Shown here in pieces: positions 25,844 to 35,860 of a DNA stretch of 64,000 nt. The DNA comes from an uncultured Chloroflexus sp. (GTDB taxonomy: Bacteria; Chloroflexota; Chloroflexia; Chloroflexales; Chloroflexaceae), in the NCBI RefSeq assembly GCF_937951745.1, contig NZ_CALFBQ010000001.1, positions 57,452 to 121,451 of the forward strand, written 5' to 3'. Positions within the stretch are counted from its first letter, which is position 1. Each line of letters opens with the position of its first letter. Below the pieces are notes generated by a model that worked only from the letters and a program-made list of their open reading frames with translations, ran no database searches and had not been told where the DNA came from. A program made the position numbers and the translations under genes.

Positions 25844-26491
25844 TCAATCGGGGTGCCGTATGCCTCGCTCGCCCTGACTACCCCCTAGTCGTAGGATGAG
25901 ATCAGCGTAGCGCAGCTCGCGCGGGTCGTTGGTCGCGATTACCGTGAGGCCATGCCGACGTTGATCGGCGATGATCTGATCAACCACCGCCGCCCCCTGC
26001 TCATCGAGCGTCACCGTCGGCTCGTCAAGCAAGAGCACCGGCGGGCGGTGGAGCAGGGCAAAGGCATAGCGTAGGCGTTGCGCCATCCCTGACGAATACG
26101 CCGCCAACCGGTCATCGCCGCGTTTGCCCAAGCCAACCCGTGTGAGCAGCTCGTACAGCGCAGCGTCAGAAATGGCCAATCCGCGCACGCGGGCAAAAAA
26201 GCGCAGATTCTCGATCCCGCTCAATTCACGGTAGAGCGCCAAATCAGGTGCGACCCACCCGATCAAATGGCGCGCGTCACGCGGATCGAACCGGGTGCCG
26301 CCGGCTTCGTAGTAGGCTACACCAGACGTTGGCGCCTGCAAACCGGCCAATATCCGTAACACGGTGCTTTTGCCGCTGCCGTTGGGTCCGCTAACCACCA
26401 ACACCTCGCCCCGGTGAAGGGTAAAGCTAATATCGCGCACAATCGTGCGCGCGCCATACCCTGCGCTGAGTTGCGAAACATGAAGCTGCAT
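25844..26491 (-). CDS. ccmA: CcmA, ATP-binding subunit of the haem-related ABC exporter
   Basis: About 215 residues. The ATG at 26491 is the only start that leaves just the ABC domain; the longer in-frame extension has no family similarity. Walker A is GPNGSGKST, the signature is YSSGMAQRLRYA, and Walker B is PVLLLDEPT followed by the switch region. The D-loop VTLDEQG and the H-loop site carry NDP instead of the usual His (VIATNDPRELR). The loss of the H-loop His is notable but occurs in some CcmA proteins. ATP hydrolysis powers CcmB in the membrane. An extended -10 element lies 48 bases upstream. Confidence 0.93.
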   Translation of the reverse strand: MQLHVSQLSAGYGARTIVRDISFTLHRGEVLVVSGPNGSGKSTVLRILAGLQAPTSGVAYYEAGGTRFDPRDARHLIGWVAPDLALYRELSGIENLRFFARVRGLAISDAALYELLTRVGLGKRGDDRLAAYSSGMAQRLRYAFALLHRPPVLLLDEPTVTLDEQGAAVVDQIIADQRRHGLTVIATNDPRELRYADLILRLGGSQGERGIRHPD

Positions 26492-26539
26492 ACAGTGTCC
26501 GGTCGTGTTGCGTGGCTGCTCGGCCCGCGCCGTATGCAG

Positions 26540-26545
26540 ATTATA
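26540..26545 (-). promoter_or_regulatory. Extended -10 element (TGG-TATAAT) for ccmAB
   Basis: Minus-strand TTGGTATAAT would give a start near 26533 and a leader of about 42 bases before the ccmA ATG. No good -35 is visible. Confidence 0.5.
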
Positions 26546-26597
26546 CCAATTCTTGGCCGGTTGCTGTGTGTAAGGTGGGGGGGATGCATACCACACT

Positions 26598-26744
26598 GTC
26601 ATTGCGAGCCGCGCTATGTGCGGGGCATAGCACTGTGTGTCATTGCAAGCTGCTGGAGGCGGCGAAGCCATCTCCTGCTCTTGCGAGATAATCCCCCACA
26701 GCAGGAGGTGATGGCTGCGGGGGCTGTGCCCCTTCGCGATGACA
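26598..26744. repeat. Degenerate palindromic interspersed repeat
   Basis: The stretch begins with GTCATTGCGAGC (26598), repeats GTCATTGCAAGC at 26639, contains AAGCCATCTCC, and closes with CTTCGCGATGAC, an imperfect inverted copy of the opening. This looks like the GTCATTGCGAG...GCAATGAC family of miniature palindromic repeats scattered through many bacterial genomes. It occupies most of the gap between ccmA and the leftward hydrolase. Confidence 0.6.
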
Positions 26745-26833
26745 ACATAGCGGGCGGCGCGGCCCCCGCAGCACATCGAACAAGCCGGCATTCCCGCGTG
26801 AGAGATGCCGGCCTGAGAGCGAGCTGTGCGCTG

Positions 26834-27790
26834 CTACATTCTTCCCGGTGGCAGGGCAGAATGTGGCGCTGGTGGCGTCGGTCGCGGTGGTGGCGGTGCT
26901 TCGCTACCGTCGATGGAGTTGCTGCGTTCAGTCACTGGCGGCGCCGGTGGTTCGACCCGTGGCAGCGTAGCGCTGGTTGATTGCTTTGGATCTAGTTTGG
27001 GCGCGGTGGTGATCAGATCAGGCTGTTGCAAGAACCTCAACAAAATCTCATGGAAGCGATCGGCTTCATCTACAAACGGGAAGTGGCGGCTCTGCTCCAT
27101 GCGCACCACCTGCGCCATTGGCACATAGGTAAAGAGTTGGAGTTGGTTGGGGTTGACAATATCGTCGCGCGCGCCATGCACTACCAGCGCCGGCACGCGC
27201 AACTTGTCGAGCATCGGGGTCAAATCGGTTCGCCACATCGAATGGATCGCGCCGCGGATGGTGTCGGCAGTGGATTTGGTGCTGTCTTCGAGCACCTCAT
27301 CCACTTCGGGGTCGAGCGAGTCGCCGAAGAAGAAGCGAAAGAGGGAGCGGCGCAGCCATGGTCGGCGGGCGAAGAACTCGGCGAAGAATGGCCGGTCAAC
27401 GAGCTTCAGCATCCACGAGAGTGCGTCGCCGTTGATCGGCGCGCCAACGGTGACTACGCGAGTGATTCGTTCGGGGTGTTCGATCGCTGTCTTCATCGCA
27501 ACCATGCCGCCCATGGAGTGACCAACTAGCGCCGCCCGCTCGATTCCCATTGCATCGAGGAAGCGGATGACCTGATTGGAATAGCCTTGGATCGTCGGCA
27601 TTTCGTTGGTGCGCGACTCGCCGAAACCCCAAAAGTCAAATGAGTAGGTGCGGAAATGGTGCGAAATAACCTCCATTGAGGTGTACCAATAGCGCCAACT
27701 GCCAAGCCAGCCATGGAGGAAGACGACTGGCCTCCCGCGTCCGAACACTTCATAATGCACCCGCTGATTGTCAATGACGATGATGCTCAT
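26834..27790 (-). CDS. Alpha/beta hydrolase with Pro-rich C-terminal tail
   Basis: About 318 residues. The ATG at 27790 overlaps the stop of the upstream coiled-coil gene as ATGA, and GAGG lies five bases before it. The fold is clear: VVFLHGWLGSWRYW (oxyanion hole), nucleophile elbow GHSMGG with Ser at about 96, acid in HGARDDIVNP, His in QSRHFPFVDE. The last 60 residues are a Pro/Thr/Ser-rich tail that looks disordered and is not part of the hydrolase fold. It could be an esterase, epoxide hydrolase or haloperoxidase-like enzyme; the exact substrate is not readable. It is the last gene of the prkA operon direction. Confidence 0.85.
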   Translation of the reverse strand: MSIIVIDNQRVHYEVFGRGRPVVFLHGWLGSWRYWYTSMEVISHHFRTYSFDFWGFGESRTNEMPTIQGYSNQVIRFLDAMGIERAALVGHSMGGMVAMKTAIEHPERITRVVTVGAPINGDALSWMLKLVDRPFFAEFFARRPWLRRSLFRFFFGDSLDPEVDEVLEDSTKSTADTIRGAIHSMWRTDLTPMLDKLRVPALVVHGARDDIVNPNQLQLFTYVPMAQVVRMEQSRHFPFVDEADRFHEILLRFLQQPDLITTAPKLDPKQSTSATLPRVEPPAPPVTERSNSIDGSEAPPPPRPTPPAPHSALPPGRM

Positions 27791-28434
27791 GCTGGCCTCG
27801 CCGTTGAGGAAGAATTCACTGCGCGGGCGCGCAACTGGGCGACGCTCGTTTCGCGTTCGTGCAGCGACCGGCGCAGCCGCCATTGCAAGGTGGCAATATC
27901 TTCAGAGATGCTACGCAGGTGCGCCATCTCTTGCTCGAGCTCTTCCAATAACGCACGTGCTTGCAAGCCGGCGGAAACCGCCGTGCGTTCGGTTGAAAGG
28001 TGAGCGATTCGCTCTTGAATGGCAGCCAAGAGGCTGAGCAAGTTGGCCCACGCTTCGTTATCATTGACTTCGTGCTGGCGTTGCTGCTGGCCACGCGCTT
28101 CAATCCAGCGTTGAATTTGCTGTTGCAGCGCCGTGATCCGCTCTTCCAACTGGCGCACCGCCGTCATATCTATCTCGCCGCCGGCCCGTTGTGGCGGGGT
28201 TGCCGTGAGTTGGGTGAGTTGTTGTTGCAAATTGGTCATCGCCGCGCTGAGCTGTGATTGTCGCTGCATCACCGCTTCCTGCTCGTTGAGCATATCGAGC
28301 AGCATGAGGCGCAGTTGCGACGATTCTTGTTCGCTCCGCGCCGCCTGTTGCTGCAGCAGATGCGGCACATACCAGAGTAGGATAAAAAGCAGCGTGATGA
28401 TGGCAATACCGAGCGCGACAAAGAGTGCAGTCAT
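27787..28434 (-). CDS. Coiled-coil membrane-anchored protein of unknown function
   Basis: About 215 residues. The ATG at 28434 has AGGAGG six bases upstream, which settles the start against a longer frame. Residues 3-24 are a single membrane helix (FVALGIAIITLLFILLWY). Residues 30-200 are almost entirely heptad-patterned Gln/Glu/Leu-rich helix (LQQQAARSEQESSQLRLML, LTQLTATPP break, LEERITALQQQIQRWIEAR), so an elongated cytoplasmic or periplasmic coiled coil is expected. Its stop overlaps the hydrolase start (ATGA). Such proteins may act as structural or scaffold elements of the envelope; no family name is recognised. Confidence 0.75.
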   Translation of the reverse strand: MTALFVALGIAIITLLFILLWYVPHLLQQQAARSEQESSQLRLMLLDMLNEQEAVMQRQSQLSAAMTNLQQQLTQLTATPPQRAGGEIDMTAVRQLEERITALQQQIQRWIEARGQQQRQHEVNDNEAWANLLSLLAAIQERIAHLSTERTAVSAGLQARALLEELEQEMAHLRSISEDIATLQWRLRRSLHERETSVAQLRARAVNSSSTARPA

Positions 28435-28491
28435 AGCAATCCTCCTGATCTCCGCTCGTAGTATATCGTTATCTGGCAATGATGAGCTAGA

Positions 28492-29355
28492 TCAGCGGAT
28501 GACATCTCGATTACGCGCCCATACCACTCGCTCTCGTCCGGCAAGATCACGCTGAATGCCGATCTCGGCCTGCGGCATGGCTTGATGAAGTAAACGTACC
28601 ACAGCTTCAGACTGCCATGCGCCGATCTCTAATAGTATAGCTCCCTGCGGTTTGAGGTATGCCGGCGCGGCAGCGATTAACCGGCGGTAGCAGTCAAGCC
28701 CATCTGGGCCGCCATCGAGGGCGAGGTGCGGTTCGTAGCGGTAGACGCCTTCTTCGATCTCGTTGAGAATCGTGTAGGGGGGATTGCTGACGATCAGATC
28801 AACCGGGCCGGGTAGCGGTTCCAGCAGATCACCTTCGAGCAGCGTCAGGCGATCTTGCAGGTGGTAGCGCGCGATATTGGCGGCAGCGACCTCTAGTGCG
28901 CTAGCGCTCAGATCGACCCCATAGAGGATCGCATGCGGCAGATGCATGGCTAGCGCAATCGCGATCGCGCCGCTGCCGACGCCAACATCGGCGATTGTCA
29001 GCGGTGCATTGCCGTACCGTCGCGCCTCAGCAAGCACCATCTCAACCAACACTTCAGTTTCAGGACGGGGAATGAGCACGCGCCGGTCAACCAGCAGGTC
29101 AATGCCAAAGAATTCGCGGTGGCCGGTCAGATAGGCTACCGGTTCGTGCACGGCGCGACGGGCTACTAACGCGGCAAAGGTCGCCTGCTGTTCAGGGGTA
29201 AGCGCGTAGTCGCGCTCGGCGACCACTTTCGCTCGCGACCATCCCAACGTATGAGCAAGGAGCAGCTCAGCATCGAGGCGGGCCGTCGTGCTGACGGCCC
29301 GCAACTGTTCAGCGGCAGTGCGTAGCGCGTGTTGGATCGTGACTGTGTCGCTCAA
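28492..29355 (-). CDS. prmC: PrmC, peptide-chain-release-factor glutamine N5-methyltransferase
   Basis: About 287 residues. The start is a TTG at 29355 that overlaps the SpoVR stop as TTGA; no ATG or GTG follows early in the frame. An N-terminal helical domain (to about 80) precedes the methyltransferase domain with [16 protein letters not shown] (SAM loop) and the diagnostic NPPY motif in [33 protein letters not shown] sequence before the SAM loop is typical of PrmC/HemK. It methylates the Gln of the GGQ motif in release factors RF1/RF2 in the cytosol. It sits as a passenger gene downstream of the prkA-yeaH-spoVR set. Confidence 0.95.
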   Translation of the reverse strand: MSDTVTIQHALRTAAEQLRAVSTTARLDAELLLAHTLGWSRAKVVAERDYALTPEQQATFAALVARRAVHEPVAYLTGHREFFGIDLLVDRRVLIPRPETEVLVEMVLAEARRYGNAPLTIADVGVGSGAIAIALAMHLPHAILYGVDLSASALEVAAANIARYHLQDRLTLLEGDLLEPLPGPVDLIVSNPPYTILNEIEEGVYRYEPHLALDGGPDGLDCYRRLIAAAPAYLKPQGAILLEIGAWQSEAVVRLLHQAMPQAEIGIQRDLAGRERVVWARNRDVIR

Positions 29356-31685
29356 TCTAATCGCCGTTCGCTAAAATCACGCCCGTCGAACGACAGCAAG
29401 CGACGTTTCTCGTCAATGACCGTCTCAAGATGAACGGGGCGCGTCCAAATCTTGAAGAGGTTGCGCATCGTCTCGCGGGCGTAATCTATCTTCAGATCAA
29501 CGCCTTCGTGGCGGTGGCGCAAGTACAGTTCGCCGCGATTGCCGTAGTTGCCGTCTTCGACGAGGATTACCGGCTGGCCGAAGTTGGTGAGCCGGAAGAG
29601 CAGCTTCTCTTTGACCTCTTTAAACTCGCGGGAAGCGATTTCGTAGAGGTCAGTGTCTCGATTATAGCGGAAGGTGAAGAGCTTCTGTTCCATCACGAAT
29701 TCCGGCGTGAGGAATTCGTCGATAAAGGTGACATCGTTATAGAGCCGGCGCACCTCGAAGATCTTTTGGCGGCCAAGGCCGAGCTGCTTATCCCACGAGC
29801 GTTTGAGCCGGATATCGTCACACTCTTCGTACTCTTTCCCAAACTTGCCCTTATTCCAGCGATCTTCGATATCACGCAGCAATTCCAAGCCTAATTTGTA
29901 CGGATTGAGTCGCCCACCGCTGGTCGCCACCACTCCCGAATGGAGATCGGCGAACGAGATGATTTCAGCCGCCGACGCGACGCGCTGGGTCATGATTGTG
30001 CTGTGCCAGTAGCTATTGTGGTTGATGAACCCTTGGGCAACGTAGCGATGGGTTTCGGTAACTGAGATGTCGTAGACATCGGCGGTGCCGTGCTCGATAG
30101 CGACGACCTCATCGGCCCATGCCGTTGGCGCGGCGGGGGTGGTGAAAGCTTGTTCCAGCGCAGCAGCGTCCGCAATGTGCAGGATCGCGCCGTTGCGTTG
30201 CGCCATCACGCCAAGGTTTAGCAGCAGCAACTGCCCGGTTGCGGCTTGTTCAGCATCGGCGCAGGTTATCAGCAATTGCTTGCCATCTAATTGGCCGGCG
30301 TTAGCGCAGAAGGCGCGCAGGAAGGCAACCACCTGCGGGCGCGGCGAGCGGCAGATTGCAGCGAGCGCGCGCCGGTCGGGGCGAGTGGCGCAATGCGCGC
30401 CAAGCTGGGCAGCCAACGGCTCATCAACCACGGTCGCTGGTGCGCACCGGTAGCCGTGGCGACGGGCTGGGTAGGCATCGGTGTGCGCCATTGCCGGTAC
30501 ACGCGCCATTGCGGCAACCCGCTTGAGCAGCGAGCGGCGGCGGAGGGTGGCCGGCGCGGTAGCCCACAGCTCGGTACCGCCAGCGATCCGCACCTGATCG
30601 CCAATGTGCAGCGCATCGAGCCGCCGCCATTCGCCATTGGCGAGCAGAATGCGATGGTTGTGCGAACCAGAAAGCGTCAAGCCGGCGCGGGTGCGGATAG
30701 TGACCGTTGGGTAGGCGGTAAAGACATTCCAGTCGTAGATCGTCTGCGCGCTTTCGCCATCGCTGATGCGGGCGCGGTGGCGCTGCTCCACTACGTCACG
30801 TATCGGGATCAGGCCGCGGTCAGTAATGATCAAACTCTCGCCGGTCAGGCAGGCCCAACCCTCATTGAGAATCTTGGTCATGCCCTGCGGCGCGAAGTAA
30901 TAGGCCTCATCACGGATAATCTCCAGCACCGTATGCTGCCAGCTCTCGAGCGGAGCAAAATTCATCAAGAACAGCAGCACATCGCGCTGCGGATTTTCGG
31001 GGAAGCGGCGCTGGCGGGCGCGCTCCTCTTCGAGTTTGCGCCGCTGCCGTTCCAGAAACTCTGGCGGGTTAATGTAATCGCGCATATACTCGCGCTCGAC
31101 CGGCAAGCCCTCGACCACCGGCGGCTCTTCGTCGTTAACGATCGGGCGCGGCGTGACGGCTTCGGGGCGGCGGATGTAGGGCGCATGGTAGTCGATCAGA
31201 TTTTCCAGCGATAAGCAGGTATCAATAAACTCTTCCACCTGATCGTAGCCGATCCGGTCAATGATACGCTGGATGCGGGCGGCGTGGTTTGCCATGGTAT
31301 CAAGCATCTTACGATTGGTGTGGGCAAACCACATATTGTTCTTGAAGAAATCGACGTGGCCGGTCACGTGAGCCATCACCATCTTCTGGGTCACATCTTC
31401 GTTGCCTTCGAGCAGATAGGCATACGCAGGATTATTGTTAATGACCATTTCATAAATGGTGCTACCGGCCCAGATATGGCCCTTCAGCAACTGATCGTAC
31501 TCCATGCCGAAGCGCCAATGCGGATAGCGGGTCGGGAAGCCGCCGAACGCCGCCGTCTCATAGAGCGTGCGGTAATCGAGCACTTCGTAAATGATGGGGA
31601 AGAAATCGAGGCCGTATTCACGGGCAATCTGCTCGATCTCTTGGCGCGCCTGTTCGAGATGAGCGGGAAGGCGGGTACTCTTCAT
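29352..31685 (-). CDS. SpoVR-family protein interrupted by an intein
   Basis: About 777 residues including an intein at 279-557; the spliced protein would be about 498 residues, the usual SpoVR/YcgB length. The N-terminus ([33 protein letters not shown]) and the C-terminus with [13 protein letters not shown] and FNYRDTDLY-type sequence are SpoVR-like. The intein is inserted in the most conserved site, so the extein reads NEGWA before it and SYWHST after it. SpoVR proteins act with PrkA/YeaG and DUF444/YeaH in stress and stationary-phase functions; the molecular role is unknown. The ATG at 31685 is preferred over a GTG at 31691. Expression of active protein would depend on splicing. Confidence 0.93.
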   Translation of the reverse strand: MKSTRLPAHLEQARQEIEQIAREYGLDFFPIIYEVLDYRTLYETAAFGGFPTRYPHWRFGMEYDQLLKGHIWAGSTIYEMVINNNPAYAYLLEGNEDVTQKMVMAHVTGHVDFFKNNMWFAHTNRKMLDTMANHAARIQRIIDRIGYDQVEEFIDTCLSLENLIDYHAPYIRRPEAVTPRPIVNDEEPPVVEGLPVEREYMRDYINPPEFLERQRRKLEEERARQRRFPENPQRDVLLFLMNFAPLESWQHTVLEIIRDEAYYFAPQGMTKILNEGWACLTGESLIITDRGLIPIRDVVEQRHRARISDGESAQTIYDWNVFTAYPTVTIRTRAGLTLSGSHNHRILLANGEWRRLDALHIGDQVRIAGGTELWATAPATLRRRSLLKRVAAMARVPAMAHTDAYPARRHGYRCAPATVVDEPLAAQLGAHCATRPDRRALAAICRSPRPQVVAFLRAFCANAGQLDGKQLLITCADAEQAATGQLLLLNLGVMAQRNGAILHIADAAALEQAFTTPAAPTAWADEVVAIEHGTADVYDISVTETHRYVAQGFINHNSYWHSTIMTQRVASAAEIISFADLHSGVVATSGGRLNPYKLGLELLRDIEDRWNKGKFGKEYEECDDIRLKRSWDKQLGLGRQKIFEVRRLYNDVTFIDEFLTPEFVMEQKLFTFRYNRDTDLYEIASREFKEVKEKLLFRLTNFGQPVILVEDGNYGNRGELYLRHRHEGVDLKIDYARETMRNLFKIWTRPVHLETVIDEKRRLLSFDGRDFSERRLD
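30015..30851 (-). other. Intein (279 residues) inside the SpoVR gene
   Basis: The element begins with Cys ([17 protein letters not shown], block A), has a block-B-like [19 protein letters not shown] with a conserved His, and ends with block [23 protein letters not shown], with penultimate His and terminal Asn. The next extein residue is Ser, which is a permitted nucleophile. Between the splicing blocks about 130 residues hold a worn LAGLIDADG-type endonuclease remnant ([18 protein letters not shown], in which the catalytic Asp position is Asn). It is therefore probably splicing-competent but unable to home. The size lies between a mini-intein and a full one. Confidence 0.92.
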
Positions 31686-31709
31686 ACGCACACCAGAGCA
31701 ATAGAGCGA

Positions 31710-32825
31710 TCAGCGGCCTTTGCCGAGGAAGGCGCGGATCGCGTCGTAGATATCGTCACGATCGGCAATTTCAGCGATAACCACTCGGTCGTCGCCGCGC
31801 AAATACTCTTCAAGATCGTGGGCAAAGCGACCTGAACCGTAGAGCGAGCGGACCTGACCGTAGCAGAACAGATTCACCTTGGGCAATAGCTCGCGCTTAA
31901 GCAGCTCAACGCACTCACGGGTATCACCGCCGCCCCAGTTATCGCCATCAGAAAAATGGAACGGATAGATATTCCATTCAGTAGCCGGGTATCGCTCGTC
32001 GATCAAGCGATTACAGAGCTTATAGGCCGACGAAATCTTGGTGCCGCCGCCTTCACGAATATGGTAGAAGGTTTGCTGATCGACCTCCTTAGCAGCGGCA
32101 TCATGCACAATATAGCGAATCTCGATCGACTTATACTGCGAGCGCAGCCACGTCTCGATCCAAAACGCCGTCATGCGCACCAACTCTTTTTGTTCGGCCC
32201 CCATCGACCCCGACACGTCCATCATATAAATAATGACGGCGTTGCTTTCGGGCATCAAAGTCTCTTTCCACGAGCGATAGCGCATATCCTCGGGAATAGG
32301 CACCACGACCGGATCGTCGAGGTTATACTCACCGGCAGCAATTTGGCGGCGGAGCGCCTCGCGATAGGTGCGTTTAAAGTGACGCAGCGAGTTGGGGCCG
32401 GTGCGGCGAATGCCGCTGTATTTATCCTTCTCGCTGATCAGATTCTTCTTGCCTTTAGGCTGAATATTGGGCAGTTGCAGCTCTTCGCCGAGTATCTGGG
32501 CCAGCTCCTCGATGGTGATATCAACTTCGAGGATATGCTGGCCGGGTTCAGCGCCGGCCTGCCCCGTGCCTTGTTGACCATCACCTTGCGCGATCGGATC
32601 GCCGACGTCGCCATCACCCTGCCCGACGCCGCCACTCTGTTTCGCGCCATAGCGGAATTGGGGGATGTCGATCTGCGGTATGGGAATGCTGACGTAGCGT
32701 TTGCCCTGCCGCCCGATCAACTCTCCCTGCGACATATACTTGCGCAGGTCTTTTTTGATGCGACCGCGCACAATCTCGCGAAAGCGGCTCAGGTCGCGTT
32801 CAGCGCGTTTCATTGACATCGACAT
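31710..32825 (-). CDS. yeaH: DUF444 (YeaH/YhbH) von Willebrand factor A-type protein
   Basis: About 371 residues from the ATG at 32825; closer ATGs at 32819 and 32813 are alternatives. The N-terminus is basic ([32 protein letters not shown]). A Gly/Gln-rich segment with GDGQQGTGQ follows, then [27 protein letters not shown]. The vWA metal-ion-dependent site is DVSGSMG at about 234. The C-terminal part has the [11 protein letters not shown] element. YeaH proteins are co-conserved with PrkA (YeaG) and SpoVR (YcgB), and the three genes here lie in the order prkA, yeaH, spoVR. The protein may act as an adaptor or scaffold for the kinase. The operon is leftward. Confidence 0.93.
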   Translation of the reverse strand: MSMSMKRAERDLSRFREIVRGRIKKDLRKYMSQGELIGRQGKRYVSIPIPQIDIPQFRYGAKQSGGVGQGDGDVGDPIAQGDGQQGTGQAGAEPGQHILEVDITIEELAQILGEELQLPNIQPKGKKNLISEKDKYSGIRRTGPNSLRHFKRTYREALRRQIAAGEYNLDDPVVVPIPEDMRYRSWKETLMPESNAVIIYMMDVSGSMGAEQKELVRMTAFWIETWLRSQYKSIEIRYIVHDAAAKEVDQQTFYHIREGGGTKISSAYKLCNRLIDERYPATEWNIYPFHFSDGDNWGGGDTRECVELLKRELLPKVNLFCYGQVRSLYGSGRFAHDLEEYLRGDDRVVIAEIADRDDIYDAIRAFLGKGR

Positions 32826-32934
32826 AGACGGCACCCTGCGATGAGTTGAGAGCACTACATCCTACGTAGCAACGATAGGTCGCTGCGAGGAACAAGGCAT
32901 GCCTTGCCCCTAGCAGCGTGGTATAGCCTTGCCC

Positions 32935-35019
32935 TTACCGGCGTGTATCGCCGCGGGCGAAGATCGAGGCCACGTAGTTGAGCACATCGGTCGCCGACTG
33001 CTCGTTGTAGCCGAAGTCGCGGATCAGGCGCGCCTTGACCACATCGATCTTCTCTTGGGTATCTTTATCAATCACCCGCGAGACGAGTGAGGTGAGCTTG
33101 ATGCTGTCCTTCTGATCCTCGAACAGCTTCAGCTCGAGCGCTTTGTGCAGCCGCTCGTTGGTGCGGTAATCGAAGGTCTTGCCTTCGATTGCCAGCGCGC
33201 CGATGTAATTCATGATCTCGCGGCGGAAGTCATCTTTGCGCGACTCGGGAATATCGATCTTCTCTTCGATGCTGCGCATCAAGCGCTCATCGGGTTCTTC
33301 GTACTGGCCGGTGTAGCGATTACGCACCTTCTCGCGTTGGGTGTAGGCTTTGATGTTGTCGATGTAGTTGGCGCACAGGCGCTTAATCGCTTCTTCGTCA
33401 GCCGAAATTGCGCGTTGCACTTCGTTTTTCACAATCTCGGTATACTCCTCGCGCACGACGGCTAGCAGGTCGCGGTAGCGTTTGCGCTGCTCTTCGTCGG
33501 TGATAAGTGCATGGTTCTTGAGACCGCTCTCTAGCTCATTCAGCACCATAAAGGGATTGATATAACCCTCTTCCTGATTGCTGACCAGCGCATTCGAGAT
33601 CTTGTCTTGGATGTAGCGCGGCGAGATGCCCTCCATCCCCTCGCGCACCGCCTCTTTACGCAGCTCCTTGATGTTATCCTCGGTGAAGCCGGGCAACGTC
33701 TTGCCGTTGTAGAGCTTCAGTTTCTGCAACAGGGTCAGATTGGGCTTCTTCGGCTCTTCGAGACGGGTGAGCACAGCCCACATCGCCGCCATCTCGAGCG
33801 TATGCGGTGCAATATGGACGCGCACCTTCTTGCGATTGAAGTCGCGCTCGTAGATGCGCACCTCGTCGCGCAAGCGAGTGACGTAAGGAATGTCGATCCG
33901 CACGGTGCGGTCTTTCAACGCCTCCATGAACTCGTTATTCTCGAGGCGGCGGTATTCCGGCTCGTTAGTATGGCCGATGATCACCTCATCAATGTCGGTT
34001 TGCGCAAACTTCTTCGACTTGATACGATGCTCTTGCGACGCGCCGAGCAAGTCGTAGAGGAAGGCGACATCGAGCTTGAGCATCTCGACAAACTCGATGA
34101 TGCCGCGGTTGGCGATATTAAACTCGCCGTCGAAGTTAAAGGCGCGCGGGTCAGAGTCCGAGCCGTAAATCGCGATCTTGCGATAATTAATATCGCCGGT
34201 CAACTCGGTGCTATCTTGGTTCTTCTCGTCTTTGGGCTGGAAGGTGCCGATCCCGACCCGATCCTGCTCGCTAAAGACCAGCCGGCGGACGCGCACATGG
34301 TTCATGACCTTGAGCCAATCGCCGTCGTAGCGCTGCATCAGCTCGCGGAAGTGGAAGCGGCAGACCGGGCAAAGGTCGCCTTCGATCCGGATCTGGCGAT
34401 CAGGGTCGAGATTCTCGTTCAGCCGCTCGATAAAGCTGGCGCGTAGATCGCGCGGGATCAGGTGTAGCGGCTCTTCGTGCATCGGGCACTTTTCCCATTC
34501 CGATTCGGGTACCTGTCGCCAATCGAACGTGTCATGGTTTTCGATCACGCCGGGGTACCAGTCGTAGGTGTATAATGCGCCATCTTCGGTGCGTGAATAG
34601 TGCTCAAGACCACGCTTAAGCCGGCGCACGATGGTTGACTTCGATGAGCCAACTGGGCCGTGCAAGAGCAAGACGCGCTTTTCGGTGCCGTAGCCGCGGG
34701 CAGCGCCTTTGAAGAAGTTAACCAACCGCATGAGCGGAATCTCAAGCCCGAAAACGGCATCATCGCCGTCAAACGACTCGTCAGAGAAGAATTTGTAGCG
34801 GATGAGCCGCTTCTTGGCGTCAATAAACTCTTCGGTGCCATACGACATAATCATGTCGTAGACCCGTTGAAAGGCGTTGCGAGCAACTTGCGGCTTGCGG
34901 GCGACAATGTCGAGATACTCGGCAAAGGTACCGCGCCAGTTGAGCTGCTGAAATTGGCGGCGATCCTGCTGCTCGCCAATCATCTTCATCAGCTCGAAAC
35001 CGGATAGGGTCATGTTCAT
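32935..35019 (-). CDS. prkA: PrkA-family serine protein kinase
   Basis: About 694 residues. The ATG at 35019 has AGGAGG four to five bases upstream; an ATG six bases on is the alternative. The N-terminal AAA-type domain has Walker [14 protein letters not shown] (121-128) and the typical FNYRDTDLY-free region [17 protein letters not shown] before it. Two zinc-ligand-like pairs occur in [11 protein letters not shown] and LCPVCRFHF. The C-terminal kinase-like region includes [19 protein letters not shown] and [21 protein letters not shown]. PrkA proteins phosphorylate Ser/Thr residues and link to starvation and sporulation-like responses. It heads an operon with yeaH and spoVR under a near-consensus promoter. 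Confidence 0.94.
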   Translation of the reverse strand: MNMTLSGFELMKMIGEQQDRRQFQQLNWRGTFAEYLDIVARKPQVARNAFQRVYDMIMSYGTEEFIDAKKRLIRYKFFSDESFDGDDAVFGLEIPLMRLVNFFKGAARGYGTEKRVLLLHGPVGSSKSTIVRRLKRGLEHYSRTEDGALYTYDWYPGVIENHDTFDWRQVPESEWEKCPMHEEPLHLIPRDLRASFIERLNENLDPDRQIRIEGDLCPVCRFHFRELMQRYDGDWLKVMNHVRVRRLVFSEQDRVGIGTFQPKDEKNQDSTELTGDINYRKIAIYGSDSDPRAFNFDGEFNIANRGIIEFVEMLKLDVAFLYDLLGASQEHRIKSKKFAQTDIDEVIIGHTNEPEYRRLENNEFMEALKDRTVRIDIPYVTRLRDEVRIYERDFNRKKVRVHIAPHTLEMAAMWAVLTRLEEPKKPNLTLLQKLKLYNGKTLPGFTEDNIKELRKEAVREGMEGISPRYIQDKISNALVSNQEEGYINPFMVLNELESGLKNHALITDEEQRKRYRDLLAVVREEYTEIVKNEVQRAISADEEAIKRLCANYIDNIKAYTQREKVRNRYTGQYEEPDERLMRSIEEKIDIPESRKDDFRREIMNYIGALAIEGKTFDYRTNERLHKALELKLFEDQKDSIKLTSLVSRVIDKDTQEKIDVVKARLIRDFGYNEQSATDVLNYVASIFARGDTRR

Positions 35020-35248
35020 ACGTCCTCCTGCTGAGGAATGTCCCCGCCGGCGTTCCGGCGGAGCGTTTGATGGGTCGCGGACAACCATCATCTGCGTGGT
35101 GATGCAAGGCCACAACCGGGATGCCAACGTGCAGGGTGCGAACTGGCAGAAACGCGGCGGTGATGCCGCATGCCAGTGAGCTCGCGCGCCGTATGTGACA
35201 GCTTTGCGTGCTCTGGGAAGCGGAACGAGGAATCTTTCAGGTGAAGGT

Positions 35249-35277
35249 ATTATAGCAAGGTGTCTATTGTCCGTCAA
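35249..35277 (-). promoter_or_regulatory. Near-consensus sigma-70-type promoter of the prkA operon
   Basis: On the minus strand TTGACG (35277-35272), a 17-base spacer, and TGC-TATAAT (35254-35249) give one of the best promoters in the window. Transcription would begin near 35242 and leave a leader of about 220 bases before the prkA ATG. A short CCGCCGG/CCGGCGG hairpin at 35045-35062 sits just before the ribosome site. Confidence 0.8.
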
Positions 35278-35320
35278 GGACTTTATGTCGTGTTGATCAT
35301 TTGTTCAAGGAGGCGCATCA

Positions 35321-35836
35321 ATGACGAATGTTGATATTGCGATTTTTGTGGCGCTAGGATTATTTACGATTCTAGGTCTGTATTGGGGTCTGATCCGGCA
35401 GGTGCTGGCCGTGGTGGGGGTCGTGGTCGGGTTTATGCTGGCCGGCCAATATGGGACGGAGGTGGCGGTGTGGCTGGGCTCGGTCATTACCGATCCGAAT
35501 CTGGCGCAGGCGTTAGGCTTTATTGCGGTGTTGTTGCTGGTCAGCAACGTTGCCAGCCTGATTGCGTCGCTCTTGCATTCGATGGCCGGTTTGATGTTTC
35601 TCGGCTGGCTCGACCATTTGTTGGGGGCGGTGCTGGGGTTGGTGCAGGGGGTGATCACGGTAACGGCAGTGTTAATCGTGTTGGTGGTGTTTCCGGTTGA
35701 TCCGTGGAGCGGGTGGTTGCGCAGTTCACTGCTAGCAGGTTGGCTGTTGCGGCTAGGGGAGCCGCTGACGCTGTTGCTGCCGGAGCTGTTTGCGGCGGCG
35801 GTGCGTACCTTCAACGAGTTTGGCATCTTGCCCTAA
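35321..35836 (+). CDS. CvpA-family membrane protein
   Basis: About 171 residues, with AAGGAGG eight bases before the ATG. Four hydrophobic segments are visible, and the opening VDIAIFVALGLFTILGLYWGLIRQVLAVVG has the typical CvpA D...G...G.R.G pattern. The family was first linked to colicin V production and more generally to membrane homeostasis and stress; the mechanism is unknown. The gene is alone and divergent from the prkA operon. Confidence 0.88.
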   Translation: MTNVDIAIFVALGLFTILGLYWGLIRQVLAVVGVVVGFMLAGQYGTEVAVWLGSVITDPNLAQALGFIAVLLLVSNVASLIASLLHSMAGLMFLGWLDHLLGAVLGLVQGVITVTAVLIVLVVFPVDPWSGWLRSSLLAGWLLRLGEPLTLLLPELFAAAVRTFNEFGILP

Positions 35837-35860
35837 AGAAGGGCAACATGACGAACGTCA

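Noticed and set aside
31956..32816. 286-residue frame antisense to the DUF444 gene
   Set aside because: It is a mirror of a conserved protein and lacks a ribosome site.
33607..34446. 279-residue frame antisense to prkA
   Set aside because: No family similarity, and the opposite strand is a well-conserved kinase gene.
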